Positions 11,710 through 23,504 of a stretch of DNA of 64,000 nucleotides are shown here, piece after piece. Below the pieces are notes generated by a model. It was not told the DNA's origin. It worked only from the letters and a program-made list of their open reading frames with translations, and did not search any database. The stretch covers positions 15,376,001 through 15,440,000 of the forward strand of contig NC_135123.1 in assembly GCF_050908995.1 (NCBI RefSeq). Reading direction: 5' to 3'. The position numbers were made by a program, and so were the translations under genes. This stretch comes from Andrena cerasifolii (Eukaryota > Arthropoda > Insecta > Hymenoptera > Andrenidae). The stretch's first letter is position 1; each line of letters opens with the position of its first letter.

Positions 11710-12330
11710 GGTCAGACCCAAATCTTTAAACGTGTTTTCCTCAAAATCATGGTTTCAAAGTCGGTGAGACACGTAGCTAAAAAATTAATGAACCGATTTA
11801 GTCGAGGCTTTGCAGGCTTATTTTAGGGTTAAAAATCTAAGCGCTATCGGGAGCTTTTTTTGCCTAGATTTTTTTACACTCAAGATACGAGCGATTTTTT
11901 GCCAAATATCGATGCTTCAACTTTGCACAGCCGTCATTTTGTCTCAAAATAATTTTTCCAAAATCGTGCCCGATTGCGCCTAAATAATTTCATATCTTAT
12001 CTAAAAAAAAATCGAATTTTCAATTTTGGATGATCCTGCACCGAGTTACAGTTGTCACCGCAACGCGCTTAAAAAAAGGACGTCTGGAGCATCGCCTATA
12101 ACTCACAAACCTTTCAATACTTTTTACCACCAAAAATACTGAAATATCCGTAAGATGTACTCTTTCCAATAAACAAAGGTTTAGTAATAAAAGTTTATCG
12201 GTTTTTCTAGAAAAAATTCCCAAAGATGCATATTGTTTTGACCGTCCTAAGTAGGCCTCCCCCCTTAAGTAACAATACTTTTGTATTTGTACCTCTCCTT
12301 GTGAACTTTGAGAGGTGATTTCACCCCCTA

Positions 12331-14099
12331 AATATGTAAACGGGCTAAAATAAAAAAAAACACGTATGTACCTACCTACTCGTTCCTTTTCGGTCGTCTA
12401 AAACATATCTGAAAACGAAAGCAGTCGGATGCGGACACCTGAAAAGCCCTCCTCCTTGTAAGTGGTACAAAAAAGTGTACGATCATGGAATCATTTTGAG
12501 GCGGCCTATCTATTTTTATTCGCCTTTGTGCTCGTTCATTTCAAGAAAGTGTATATTAATATATAATTAAAATATCAAAGGGGGGTGAAGACTACCCAAA
12601 CAATGCAATACAGACTTAGGTATTTGTAGACGTGACGAAAGCATCGACTTATTCGACGCGTCAGTGTTTTCTTAACGTCCCATAACTACGTCGCATATTT
12701 TAAGCAAACGCAGGAAGCCAAGAATGAATTTTCCGTTGGACAGTGTCCAGGTGTATGTAACCCTTTAATCCCTTCTCTGCCATCGGTAACTTTCTACGGA
12801 ATTTATTCTGTTTCGTTCCATTCAAGCCGCATTGTTTATAACTGCGTAACACACGCGAAAATAGCTCTCCGAAACGGAATTTCCAGGGGATGCAATTGAA
12901 TCGTGGAGAAATTACACGCGCTCCGCCAAAGGTAACGTTTCGCGCGATATTTTATCTCGAGATTAACGACACCGTGCACTCGGTGCATAATGCATGCCGT
13001 TGCATCCGAGTTGCAGCGCCACTGATATCTACGTATCGCATTCGATCGCGAGAGTTATACCGGGGGAAGGTGTGCTGCGCTTATTATATACATTGAACAC
13101 ACGTTCGGGAGGAACTCGCGCTTGGGAAAGGATGTGTAACTTATTATATATGTTACAGTCGATAGAATGGAAGGTTTCGCGGGGAGGAGGGTAGATACGT
13201 TGACCTTACCTACGTGGCGATCGAAGAAAACTCTGGTTGAAGAAAAGATATCTCCAAATGCTCACTGGTGCCTTTCCATATTTATCAGCAGGGTACCTAC
13301 TAATAAGAAAATCATCCAGATATGAGAATTTCTTGTTAAGGCGGAGAACAGTTACGTGTATGTAAATTTTAATCAGAAATTATTTTGTAAATCTTGAGAA
13401 CCAGCTGCGAGTAATGGACAATCAACATCAGGAAATAATCTTTCTCTTCTTATGCCCCTCTTACGGTCCACGCTTTTCTTTCCCCGGTGAAAATCCGTTT
13501 TCTCTGCATTTAAAAATTAACATCTAGATGCGCCACTTTAATATCTGGCCGCCTCGTTGAGTCGAGACTGCCCCTGCCTTTTTCTACCTTTTATGGCGCA
13601 GCAACTCCAGGGGATCGTACTTGAATCACAGTGTTTAAGGCGTCTAAAATTCAGAAATGTCTCTAAGGAAGAGGGGGATTTGTCGTAGCTGGTGTCGCGG
13701 AGAAACGAGTTATAAAAGCGTGTATTTCCCTCGCGAATAGTCCACTTCGTGCTCCCATATCCTCCCCTGACAATCCTGCTGAAAATCAGACCAACTTTCT
13801 AAAAACTGCGCCGCGATACGAGCCTCGATACCATGGTTCTTCGTCGTTACCAGATCAGCATCGTTACAATTCCACTCGGTTACGCTGCATTGTATCCCGA
13901 CGGTTCATGGAATAAGTAGCAGAAACTGAAGTCAGAAGCCTGCGGTTCTAATAATCGCTAGCGCTTTTTAAACAGGGCGACTGAGGGTGTTCCCAGTCAC
14001 GTCCTATCGCGAGTAAAAACGAAATATCGCACCGTTCAAAAATTGACACAGAGGGAGCATTCCTTTGCTCGCGCCCTCCGCCAGCCCTTGGGGTGTTGA
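12331..14099. other. Intergenic, isolated TATA box, no gene supported
   Basis: A TATAAAAG at 13711-13718 is followed 32 bp later by TCCACTT. After these comes an ATG at 13833 with only 28 codons before a stop. There is no recognised protein, so I do not annotate a gene here. Confidence 0.4.
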
Positions 14100-15560
14100 G
14101 AGGGTTGAATTGGTTTCGAGCGGATACGCGACGTGTGATCCACGTCTCCAGACACACACACACGCGCGCGCGCATCACGCTCGCGGAGTCGCGACGTTAC
14201 CGTCCAACGTGGTGGGCGCGCGCAACAGAGACAAATAACATTTCCAGGGCCGAAGGGGGTCTGGAGCCTGATAAAGGAGGGGGGTGAGAGAAGACGAAAT
14301 GGGTGGAGAACAAGGAAATCGAAGTGTAAGAGAGAGTGTGTGGCCGGGAAGAGGAGAGGAGAGTATGCGAAAGACTCGCATAACGATCCCGTTTAAGAAT
14401 CCCTCCCCATCCCTCCCGCGACAAACCCTCACCCCGCTTAACTCACAGCGAAGCCGGGCGAAATAACGGGCACTCGTGCTCGCCACCCACCCATTCGTCC
14501 CCCTCTTCCCGGCCCCTCCCTCCCTCCTCCATCGTCGGGGGAGACAGCATTTGCAAAACTCCGACGTGTATAATAATAATTACTGTCCTGTGCGGATACT
14601 CCTATCCACCCTCTCTTCCCGCCGTGCCGCTGCGGGCGGCGGCGGGACGGGTGGCGTGGCCTCCCCTCCAGGTCTCGTGGACAGGGTGGTCCGTGGTCCA
14701 CGCCTACCCAGCATCCCTAGCTCCGAGCTACGTCCGCCTTCCCCTCTTCTCCGCGTTTCTCTTTCTTCCTTCTCGCGTTCCCTCGGAACTTACCGTCTCT
14801 CACGCCCGCGCTCGCTCTACCTCTCTCTCGGTTGGTAACGCTAGAGCACAGACACTCGGAGGAGAGAAAAGCCGGCTAACGAGACGCCCAAGCACCGACG
14901 GGGGGAATGCTAAATAGACGGTGTACGCTCTCCTCTCTCTCTCTGTACCCCGCACTTTCGCTCCCCTCGTTTCCCTCCCCGAGACATTGTTCTTCCTTGT
15001 TCGCCGTTCTGCTTCCTCCCTTTCCGTCTGCACTTGTTTCTCTTTATGCGCGGAGTATCCCCCACCATGCTCTCGCAGCCTCCCCTCCGCCAGGGACTTG
15101 TGCTTTCGCGAAATAAGCTCGCCCCCCACCGCCGGCCAGCAGGGGGCACGAGCGCGGACGGAAACGGTCGAGCGGAACCGAGGCGCCTCTCCTACATTAT
15201 CACGGCCGCGCACACTGTCCGCGCACACGCTGTGCCCGCGTGTCGTTCCTCCTGCTCGCGCGCTTACTTCCTTTCTTCTCTCCTCCGCGTTCGTACGCGC
15301 GGACCTAAGTGCGACGATTGTATAATCGCGGCTGGAGGGGGAGAAGATGGGGAACCCGGCGGGGGAGGACGAGGAGCGATGATATCGAAACGAAAGACCC
15401 TTGACTCCTTCCCCGCGCGCTTTCTTTCGCGGAGTCCTGAGACTTTTTAGACTATCTTTTCTTCTCGTGGCCCCGCGATGAGGATGGGGACGACTCGGGC
15501 AGAGCGCGGCTTCTATATCGTTCGCGTGAAACTTATTACAGTTTTTTTTAAACTCCGAAA
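14100..15560. other. GC-rich, CpG-rich, pyrimidine-skewed island
   Basis: The tract is strongly GC-rich with long CT-rich runs on the plus strand (about 14400-15290) and purine-rich runs at 14270-14370 and 15330-15400. Many frames are open on both strands, including a 288-codon minus-strand frame rich in Arg and Ser. The openness in all frames argues for composition rather than coding. It could be a promoter or 5' untranslated region of a gene whose coding exons are distant. Confidence 0.4.
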
Positions 15561-17067
15561 GGTGATTCGCGCAGTAACGATCATCGTTTCGGTTAAAATT
15601 CCAACCGCACTCGGTACTCAGAACCGAATGGCATGAGTCAGCTGTGCCAGTGATACTTTGCGGCACGAAAATATAAATAGGTCAGTATGGAGTTCTGAAT
15701 TACAAGCTTGGCAATCGAGCCGAATTTGTAAGCGTCGCAGGAGATTCTATGAGCAAGTTGGCGAATGATCCGCAAAATTATTCGAGCTCCCGCAATCACC
15801 CTTGCTTCTTACCAATTCAAGATACATTTTTCAGGATGACAGACGTTGATTGAGCGCTGTCGAAGAAAGTAATGTCTCTGAAATCGACTGCGAAAGCCTC
15901 GAACGTAACTTGGAACAACACTGTAATTGCTCAGAGATCCTCTACGTTTAGTCCTAGGAATTTGAGAACATGACGTTTTCGATAATCAGACTGCATTTCG
16001 TGGGATATTTTGTTCTGTATCTCGAATTGAGGACCTTGCAACAAGAGGAATACAGCTCCATCTTTACCAACTTCAATTAAATAAAAAAAAAACTGTTTAT
16101 AAAATTATTGCTTGGTCTTAACATTGAAAAGAGAACTCTAATTAAAAGATATATATTTCCACACAAATTTTTCAAATCCGGAGCATTCGTATTGCATAAA
16201 AAAATAATGAGTGCAGAATCAAAGTTTGCAATAAATCGCTCATTTGTTATCGGATTTGCATGAAACCTCGTAACTAAATAACTGTAAAAGACTGTTCAGA
16301 ATGGAGCTGCACCCCTCTTGCTGCAAGGTGCTAAATTGAACATTATTACACGCTATGTTTAAAGAGGTACTTTGCTTTTCAAACCCATTGGCACTGTCTC
16401 GCAGTTAAAAAGTTGGATAGCGCAGCCGAATAACGAGGGACAATCTTTTAATGAGTCCAACCAGCGGCCAAGTATGTCGAGCGTGTTGTAAGAAGGGAAA
16501 AGAAAGATGACATAGGAAAAAGGGAAGAGAAAGGTCAGGATACCGCCGTTGCTCGTTCAGAACGGCAAACGAAGGTAAAGATGACTGGATAGATTCCTTG
16601 AGCGTTGCTCCAATCAGATCCCATGTCACTCGGTTCATTAATCCATTCAGGGTGTACTCTGAAAAGTCCCGCGTTGTATTACAGAGTTACACCCGTCCGT
16701 ATGTAACGACGTTGAATATGTAATGGCGTTCAGAACGCAGCGAATCTCGAGCGTGACGAGATTCAATCAAATTATAATTGTACCGCGTCGATGTACCTTT
16801 TAAAGCGGTTTATGCTGAATCAAAGTTTGCATCTATAAATACACGCTTGTCACTTTCTCGACGTAACTGTATTAACAGAACGAGAACCGGATACGTCGGC
16901 TCGCATCGGGCGTAGGAGTGACCGACAGTTTTCTTAACATCCGTCAGGATGTTAACGAACAATTCATCAGCGTCAGCTTTGTACGCGCCTTGTTGGAAAT
17001 ATTAATTTATTCTAAACAAGACGAATGTTTGCGGGTACACTTGCGAGCTATTCCACGTCAAAACGGG
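15561..17067. other. Intergenic, no gene seen
   Basis: The DNA is AT-rich to neutral. No exon-like frames, transposon ends or RNA genes were recognised. Confidence 0.45.
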
Positions 17068-17069
17068 TA

Positions 17070-17846
17070 GGTGAACAATTTAGTTTCACCGATTCTCTTA
17101 AAAAATACAGCATTTGTCGATCACCTTGCAAAAACAAAGTATACTGAATTTCAACGGCCTGTGTTAAATAGTTTTCGAAATATTTAATGTTAAAGCCTCG
17201 AAAATTCAAACAAAATCGGCTGACGCATCATCATTTATACTGTAATATCTCGGTTATTTTTAAAGATAATGCCACCGTCTTGGGCTCATTTTAAAACTGA
17301 AGGAATGCTTTTTCAACCCGTGTATAAAATATTTTGTTTATTGTTAATAAACTTAACTCACCATATAAAAGATTAGCAATAGTGCAGTTCCAAGCGGTGT
17401 GCACTATCGTAAGTTTTATTTTTTTATTAACTGTTCCCAAAACTTCTCCACTTTTTTGAAAAAGCCATTTATTAGTTGAAGACTTGACGAATCGAATGGT
17501 ATTTTTTTCAAGCCGATCCGTGGGTGGGAACGACGTCAAATCACGATTTAAAACTTTGACATCGATTACTGTTAAGTTTATTAACAATAAACAATATATT
17601 CTATATAAGTTTTGAGAAAGCATTCCTTCAGCTTTAAAATGAACCCAAGACGGTGGCATTATCTTTAAAAATCACCGAGATATTACAGTTTAAGTGATGA
17701 CGCGTCAGCCGATTGTTTGAATTTTCGAAACTTTAACATTAAATATTTCGAAAACTATTTGACATAGGCGGTTGAAATTCAGTATACTTTGTTTTTGCAA
17801 GGTTATCGGTAAATGCTGTAATTTCGAAGAAACTAAATTTTTCACC
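17070..17846. mobile_element. Fold-back MITE flanked by TA
   Basis: The ends are GGTGAACAATTTAGTTTC and GAAACTAAATTTTTCACC, with TA immediately outside each. The inverted arms extend nearly 280 bp: for example AAAGTATACTGAATTTCAAC near 17139 pairs with GTTGAAATTCAGTATACTTT near 17774. The centre (about 17360-17560) is unique and non-coding. TA flanks suggest Tc1/mariner-type movement. Confidence 0.83.
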
Positions 17847-17848
17847 TA

Positions 17849-19064
17849 GCAACAGTGAGATTTGTAGAAGTTAAGAGAAGGGGTATGGAAAAGAAAGGAA
17901 GTCGCGCGAGTAGTCTCGGTAGTAGATCGGCTGCTAAACCTCCATTCTAAGTAGTTTATTGCTGTGACTATAAAATTCGCGCAACGAAATTAATTTGGGA
18001 TTATCGTCGTATTCGTCCCGTTCGTACTTTGGGATGATTAACCGTTCCGTTTCGGGGTAAACTATTTTACGCGGGAAGTTGTCTGATTTGAATTTAAGTC
18101 GAAAAGTAACTATATCGGCGGCAGTCGTTGAATTATACAAGTGGCAGCGTCGACCAGAAGAATAAGAATACAGTGGGACACGGTTCGCGTCGATATCATT
18201 AGGTGTGTTTCTGTAATGCCAGTGTACCTTCGATTATTTGCGCGCCCAGGCGATCGAGGGAAAGAGAAAGAATCTCGGCGGGCCGAGCGGCCGGGCGAAG
18301 GAGAAGGAGAGGCATAAGGTGTATCGAGAGCTCTGCGGCAATCCAGCAGAGAGCAGCACCGTTGAAACGGGGATTTGCAAACAATAGGCCCGAAGCGGGG
18401 TGGATTCTTTAGATGGCGGCTTGATACGCATCGCATTTACATATTATTGCTATTATTAGGTAAACGGTCCTTCGAGCGCCTCTTTAACACTACGCGCTCG
18501 CCCTTCGAGGTATTTTACGAGCGACCGCGAGAGGCCCCCACCGATAAAAGCCGAGACCGTAGCCAATGCGGCCAACTGAACCAGCACCCCCTGTCGGCGG
18601 ACAAAAATTGAACCACCGGTCCGGGCACCGAGTGGGTGGCTGGAATTGTAAATAATCACCCGAGCCCCTGGAAACAGATACCTTATCGGGCCTACACTCA
18701 TCGTCGATATCGTTATCCTTCTCCGCGTCTACATCAACGGTACCTACTCCACAACTGACAAAGATTAAGACACTTTGCAGTCATTCGTGATGCACAAGTG
18801 CTGGCCGTACCTTAATCTGATCTGTGCGGTACCGCTTGAGTCGTTGATCAACCGAACCCTTCTGGCGCTGAGATTCAAAAGAATATCCACGCGGAAATCC
18901 TTCAAAACTTATGTATATGAATGCAGATCACAAAGAGGGGTCATTTTTGGAAGGAACATCGTAATTCTGGGTGTTTCATTTGAAACGTTGATACTTCTTA
19001 TTTAATTCTGTTTATTACCCAGAATATAGGCTTGCTTTCTGAGATTGGTGTGATGTACTTTTCT
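17849..19064. other. Intergenic, no gene seen
   Basis: Several overlapping open frames lie at 18110-18700 on both strands in GC-rich sequence. None has family resemblance. Confidence 0.45.
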
Positions 19065-19072
19065 TCTCGTAC

Positions 19073-19633
19073 TAGTGATGGCGATACATCCCCACATGTA
19101 TCGATATTTCGTATCGATACGTATTGACAGTCCAAGTATCGATACAACTGATATATTGGAGACGAAGTATCGATATCACCGATATCGATACGTTCGTATC
19201 GGCCCATGTATTCATGTCCTCATTACATGATCTTTTTTTACACACCATGCACAATATTAATTAATATAATTTAATCTCTAGGGTACTCGTGAAATCAATA
19301 CGAATAGTCATTCTAATCGATGCGTATGGTGTCGATGCGACTGACATATTGTCATTGGTATCGATACTTAAATTAAAAATGGAATCCAAAAATGAAAATA
19401 TTAATATGCAAAAAAATCATTTGGTTAGTTCACACATGCCGAATGCCGATGATGTCGGCGTGGTGTTCCGGGTGTCCGCGTCCGTGCTGCGGTGCGGTTG
19501 TATCGATATCGATATTCATGGTTAAGTATCGATACAGCAATATATCGTTACATTAAGTATCGATACGAAGTATCGATGTATTGGTTGGAAAGTATCGATA
19601 TTCCGATATATCGATACTGTATCGCCATCACTA
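19073..19633. mobile_element. hAT MITE, GTATCGATAC family, exact 8-bp duplication
   Basis: The ends are TAGTGATGGCGATAC and GTATCGCCATCACTA, perfect inverted repeats. TCTCGTAC flanks both sides (19065-19072 and 19634-19641). About ten copies of the palindrome GTATCGATAC or its TATCGATA core cluster at both ends. The 561-bp element has no transposase. Confidence 0.93.
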
Positions 19634-19789
19634 TCTCGTACCAAGGCCCACTTTCGTCCAGATTATAGAAGCGATAAGAAATGATCGAAGAAAACGGTTC
19701 AGTTTGAAATCCGCGTGGCGTGCAGGATCGTGCGAGATCGCGTAAGATCGACATTTTAAAGCTGGCAACGCTGCGGACTCGTGGGTATC

Positions 19790-20990
19790 GGGGCCCTCTA
19801 GACCGCGTGACGCCAGGTCGAAATTAAAGACGCGGCTTTAGACGGCGGAGGAGTGGGGGGAGGGGCCCCCCGACGAAGTCGTGGAAGGCAAAAAGGAGGA
19901 AGGCGAAAGAGGGATCGGAATCGCTCGATAAAACAGGGCGACGTTGGGAGCACCGATGGGCCCCGAACGATTCGAAGGGGAGAAACATTGGGCCGGTGGT
20001 AGGGGGAGGAACGAGTACGTACACACAATGGGGCCCCGAGAAGAGAAGCCGAGAGCAAAAGCGGTGAATTAATTGTCGCTCGCGCCGCCGACGAAGCCGC
20101 TACGATCCGCGGGCCTGATTTGTGAGCCGCACGCGTGTATATCGTACGTGTATCTGCCCGCTTGGCCTCTCCTCGCCCTCTCCCACCTTTCTCCTCCTCC
20201 TCTTCCCTCTCCATTCCCTTTATTCTTCCCCTCTCGGCCGTCTCCGCCACCGGCAACAAGGAGACCCGTGTAGAGGCCGCGACGACGGTGGTGGAGACTG
20301 ACAATGGAAACAAGCTCGGGGAACGACAGAGTAAACAGGCCCCGGAGAAAGAGAGATACAGAGAAACGGGAAACAAAAGCGAGATGGTGAGCGGAAAAAA
20401 AGAAGCCGAAGAAAAGGGGAAACGGGTCGTGGAAGAGAGAAAGAATCGCGGGGGCCCAATGGAAAGGAGGAAGAGGATGGCAGAGAAACTGAAAGATGCT
20501 ACGAAAAATGCGGCAACCGGGTCCCCCGACGTTACCTCCCCTTCTCGTCATCCCCCATCTCCACCTCGGCCCTCCTCTGCTTCTATACCTCATTCTGTCC
20601 CCTGTATCTCCTTCCTTCTTCTCCACCTCTTCCTCTTCGTCCCTCTCGCTCTTTTATTTTTATTTATTATTCAATGGAGGCCAGGAGGTGCTCGTTAATT
20701 GATGGCACCGGCTATGGTCGATGCGGAGAGGGAGAAAAATCGAGGTGGGCCCCCGAAGAATGGGACCACGAGACCACCATCGCCTTATTTATAACGCCGG
20801 GGGTAACCGAATTCACGATCAAAATCCCGCGTTCCGCGGCATTGATGGATCGCCGCGGCCATCCACCGCGTCGCCGCGGCGGCACCGGTATTTTCAAATG
20901 AACCCACCCTTTTTCCCTCCGAAACAGCCCAGCCATCGGCCAGGAAGATTCCCTTCGTACGGCATCATCGGATTCTGCTAGCTAACCCGA
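19790..20990. other. GC-rich purine/pyrimidine-skewed island
   Basis: From 19840 to 20060 and 20280 to 20500 the plus strand is purine-rich (GAGG/GAAA runs). From 20150 to 20240 and 20520 to 20660 it is pyrimidine-rich (CTCC/CTTC runs). Open frames on both strands are low-complexity Arg/Ser/Pro strings. It lies less than 1 kb upstream of the first identified METTL9 exon and could be a promoter or 5' region of that gene, but no N-terminal exon was recognised. Confidence 0.4.
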
Positions 20991-21056
20991 GCCTCGACAT
21001 GCCAGACGCTCGATTTCTATATACAGCTGCCTTTCATCGATCATGGAAGCCTCCTC

Positions 21057-21084
21057 GTCGCCGCCGTCGTCGTCGTCGTCGTCG
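21057..21084. repeat. (CGT)n microsatellite
   Basis: About nine copies of a CGT/GTC trinucleotide run in tandem. Confidence 0.85.
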
Positions 21085-21585
21085 GCTGGCACAATGAGAT
21101 GTTGAAATATGCGTTACCGTTCCGCTGATTTATCCGTTTCACTCCTTTGTAGCCGTCCTTGCGATCCAACGCGTTGCTCGGCCTCTTAAAACTTTATCCC
21201 AACGTTCTGCTCATCCTTGCGAATGATTTTTTATGAATAAAGGGGCAGGACATTGCGACGCAACAAGAGAAATCGATCGCGCCGCGATCTTGTTCTCGAT
21301 CGTCGTTGTGCTTACGAACTAGGCACCGAGAGTTTCACTTTGGAAGTATCAGTTTCCGATTGCCCTGCAAGCCCAAAGGTATAAGGTAAATATAAGTAAG
21401 TTCTGGAGACCTCGATCATTGGGATCTGAAGATTTTTATTTTCTAGGTATTCTTCGAGTTCTGCTTGCAGATGTTTTACTTTCATCGATCGGTTGCTTTT
21501 ATTTTTCTATTAAAAGTGAAGTTCACCCCCTACGGACAAGATCGTCGAACGTTTCCTTTGACATGTAATAAAACAATTGTTGCAG

Positions 21586-23504
21586 GCTGCTCGGCCGTGG
21601 GTCCATGCACGTCTTTTCTTGTGAACAGTTTCAAAAGCTGATGAACGCCAGTGGCTTTTCGGGGCCGTGGCATTCCTTGGTGGACTTAGGCGCAGGCGAT
21701 GGCGCTACCACCGCTCACGTCGCTCACCTTTTTGACAGAGTTTACGCGACAGACATATCGGCGCCGATGAGATGGGCCCTGGCTAAAAGAAAATTTACGT
21801 AAGTTCCATTCTTCTCTTCGGCTCGCTTTGCACCCTTCCAAGGGAACCTAAATTCAGAAGGGATATATCATATCTGCTTATCTGAAAACTGGTACGATAC
21901 AAGTTTCAAGCTATTTCTATTTTCTTCGAGTGCTAAGTTTCGAGGGTTCGTCTCCAAAATATATTGCATTCAAATCTACGCGATTAACAAAGATTGTGGG
22001 ACTCTAAATAAACCAACTCACGAACACATATCTAGTGGCTACACCTCGGGCATATTTACACAATTTTGCAATACAATTTTATTTAAAAACAGCCGGATAC
22101 ACGGAGCACTGACTCAGCACAAATTTGCCCCTTAAAGTGAATAGTTTACTAAAAGAAAAAATCCGTAATCGAGTCTTTTATGAACCGCTCAGACGCGCGC
22201 AACCCCTCTCGAGAGAAACGTACCTTGGGATTCCTCCTAGTCTCCTAATTACGCACGTACTCGCTTAATTCAATGCCATCGGGGTCCTGGGGAACGTATA
22301 ACGATGCACTTGCTCATGATGGTGTACCGGTATGTAATACCCCGTCGTGCGCCACTAACAAGTTTATTGCACCGAATTGATTGGAGTAGAAGTTTACGGT
22401 GGTTTTACACCCGGGCTGTCTCGCGTCGATACGGACGGCCAGTTGCTTTGCTCGGATTTTAAATAAGTCCCTGTAGGATGCGGCACGCTCGTAACGTTTT
22501 ATAGAAATCTTCTCCGACGGACGAGTTTGAAAACCCCTCTAAACGTACTGTCGTACGCAACCACGCAACCGACTTAATCACGAATGGAAATCTCCGATAC
22601 ACGATGGAAATACTGAGAAAATCTACGCCACACCGAACTACAAAATTAATTAGGCCCAAGTTCCCAGCGTTTCGTTCTAACACTCTGAGTTCTCCGAAAT
22701 TTCAAGGTCACATTGCGACGCGTGACTCGGAAGGTTCAGTGCCTGGGCGACGGGTGAGTTGTTCTTAGGAATTCCTGGCAATTGGGGAATGGCCGCCAAA
22801 GTTCCTTGCTCCCCAGTCCCCTCAGTATTACTGGCAACAGCGACCTAGAAGAGCGTAGCAAAGCTCGAGGCCGTCGTTCTGCTTTCCGCCTGCATACGTT
22901 TGCGTGACTTTGCAGGGTGCTGGAATTGGATAAGTGGCAAGAAACCGGGCCCTTTAACGTCATACTCTGCCTGAACCTGTTGGACCGATGCGACCGACCC
23001 AACACTCTGCTCAGGCACCTGAAATCATCCCTGAGCCCTGGCGGCCGGCTGGTGGTGGCGTTGGTCCTCCCCTTCAGCCCGTACGTGGAGATCGGCGAGA
23101 GGGGTGATCACAAGCCGTCGGAGTACTTGCCGGTAAAGGGAAACGGGCTGGAGGGTCAGATCGCCAGCCTCGTCGACCGGGTTTTCGCGCCACTGGGCCT
23201 GAAGTGTCTCGTGTGGAGCAAGCTGCCTTATCTCTGCGAGGGCGACCTCGGCCAGGCGTACTACTTCCTCGACGACGTGGTGTTCCTCCTGGAGGCACAG
23301 CCCGTTAGTAACCAATCCTCTGCTTCATGCCCGGTGGAAAACTGTTTCGTGGAATCTAACACGATTAGAGGGTTTCAGGACACCTCCCGATACTTGGCCT
23401 CCGAGTGGACGCACATCGAGGCGCAGAACGGGCAGCGGGACGACGGCGCGCCCGATCAGACCGGCCGCGAGCGGAATTGTAACGCAGGCAAGTCACACTT
23501 GTAA
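21586..23504 (+). CDS. METTL9: METTL9-like protein-histidine methyltransferase, 3' exons (N-terminus not found)
   Basis: Exons are 21586-21798 and 22916-23504. The first follows TTGTTGCAG and starts one base into a codon; the second follows CTTTGCAG. They join in phase across a GTAAGT donor and give 266 residues ending at TAA. Known METTL9 enzymes methylate the pros nitrogen of histidine in His-x-His repeats using S-adenosylmethionine. The family signature LLGRGSMHVFS opens the visible part. The SAM-binding motif DLGAGDG follows at about residue 30, and CLNLLDRC, SPGGRLVVALVLPF and the terminal LPYLCEGDLGQAYYFLDD are also present. After VVFLLEA, where METTL9 proteins usually end, the frame runs on for about 70 unrelated residues. 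The upstream exons are not visible within 5 kb and may lie behind long introns. Confidence 0.85.

Larger units (their letters stand above)
11046..12330. mobile_element. Long-inverted-repeat element carrying two younger insertions
   Basis: The left end contains AAGAGGTACGAATACAAAAG, then TTAA and GGGGAGGCCTAC. The right end repeats this in reverse complement: GTAGGCCTCCCC, TTAA and CTTTTGTATTTGTACCTCTC. The terminal repeats are about 80 bp long once a 71-bp insertion in the left arm is discounted. The interior is non-coding and also contains the hAT element at 11343-11709. Exact outer ends are uncertain. Confidence 0.7.

Noticed and set aside
14800..15666. 288-codon minus-strand open frame
   Set aside because: Arg/Ser/Ala-rich, opposite frames equally open, no domain or splice context. 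Explained by the GC-rich, pyrimidine-skewed composition.
17291..17659. 122-codon minus-strand frame
   Set aside because: Lies inside the fold-back MITE; inverted arms give chance openness.
19798..20698. Overlapping open frames of 185-192 codons on both strands
   Set aside because: Low-complexity Arg/Ser/Pro/Glu strings in a skewed GC tract; no motif.
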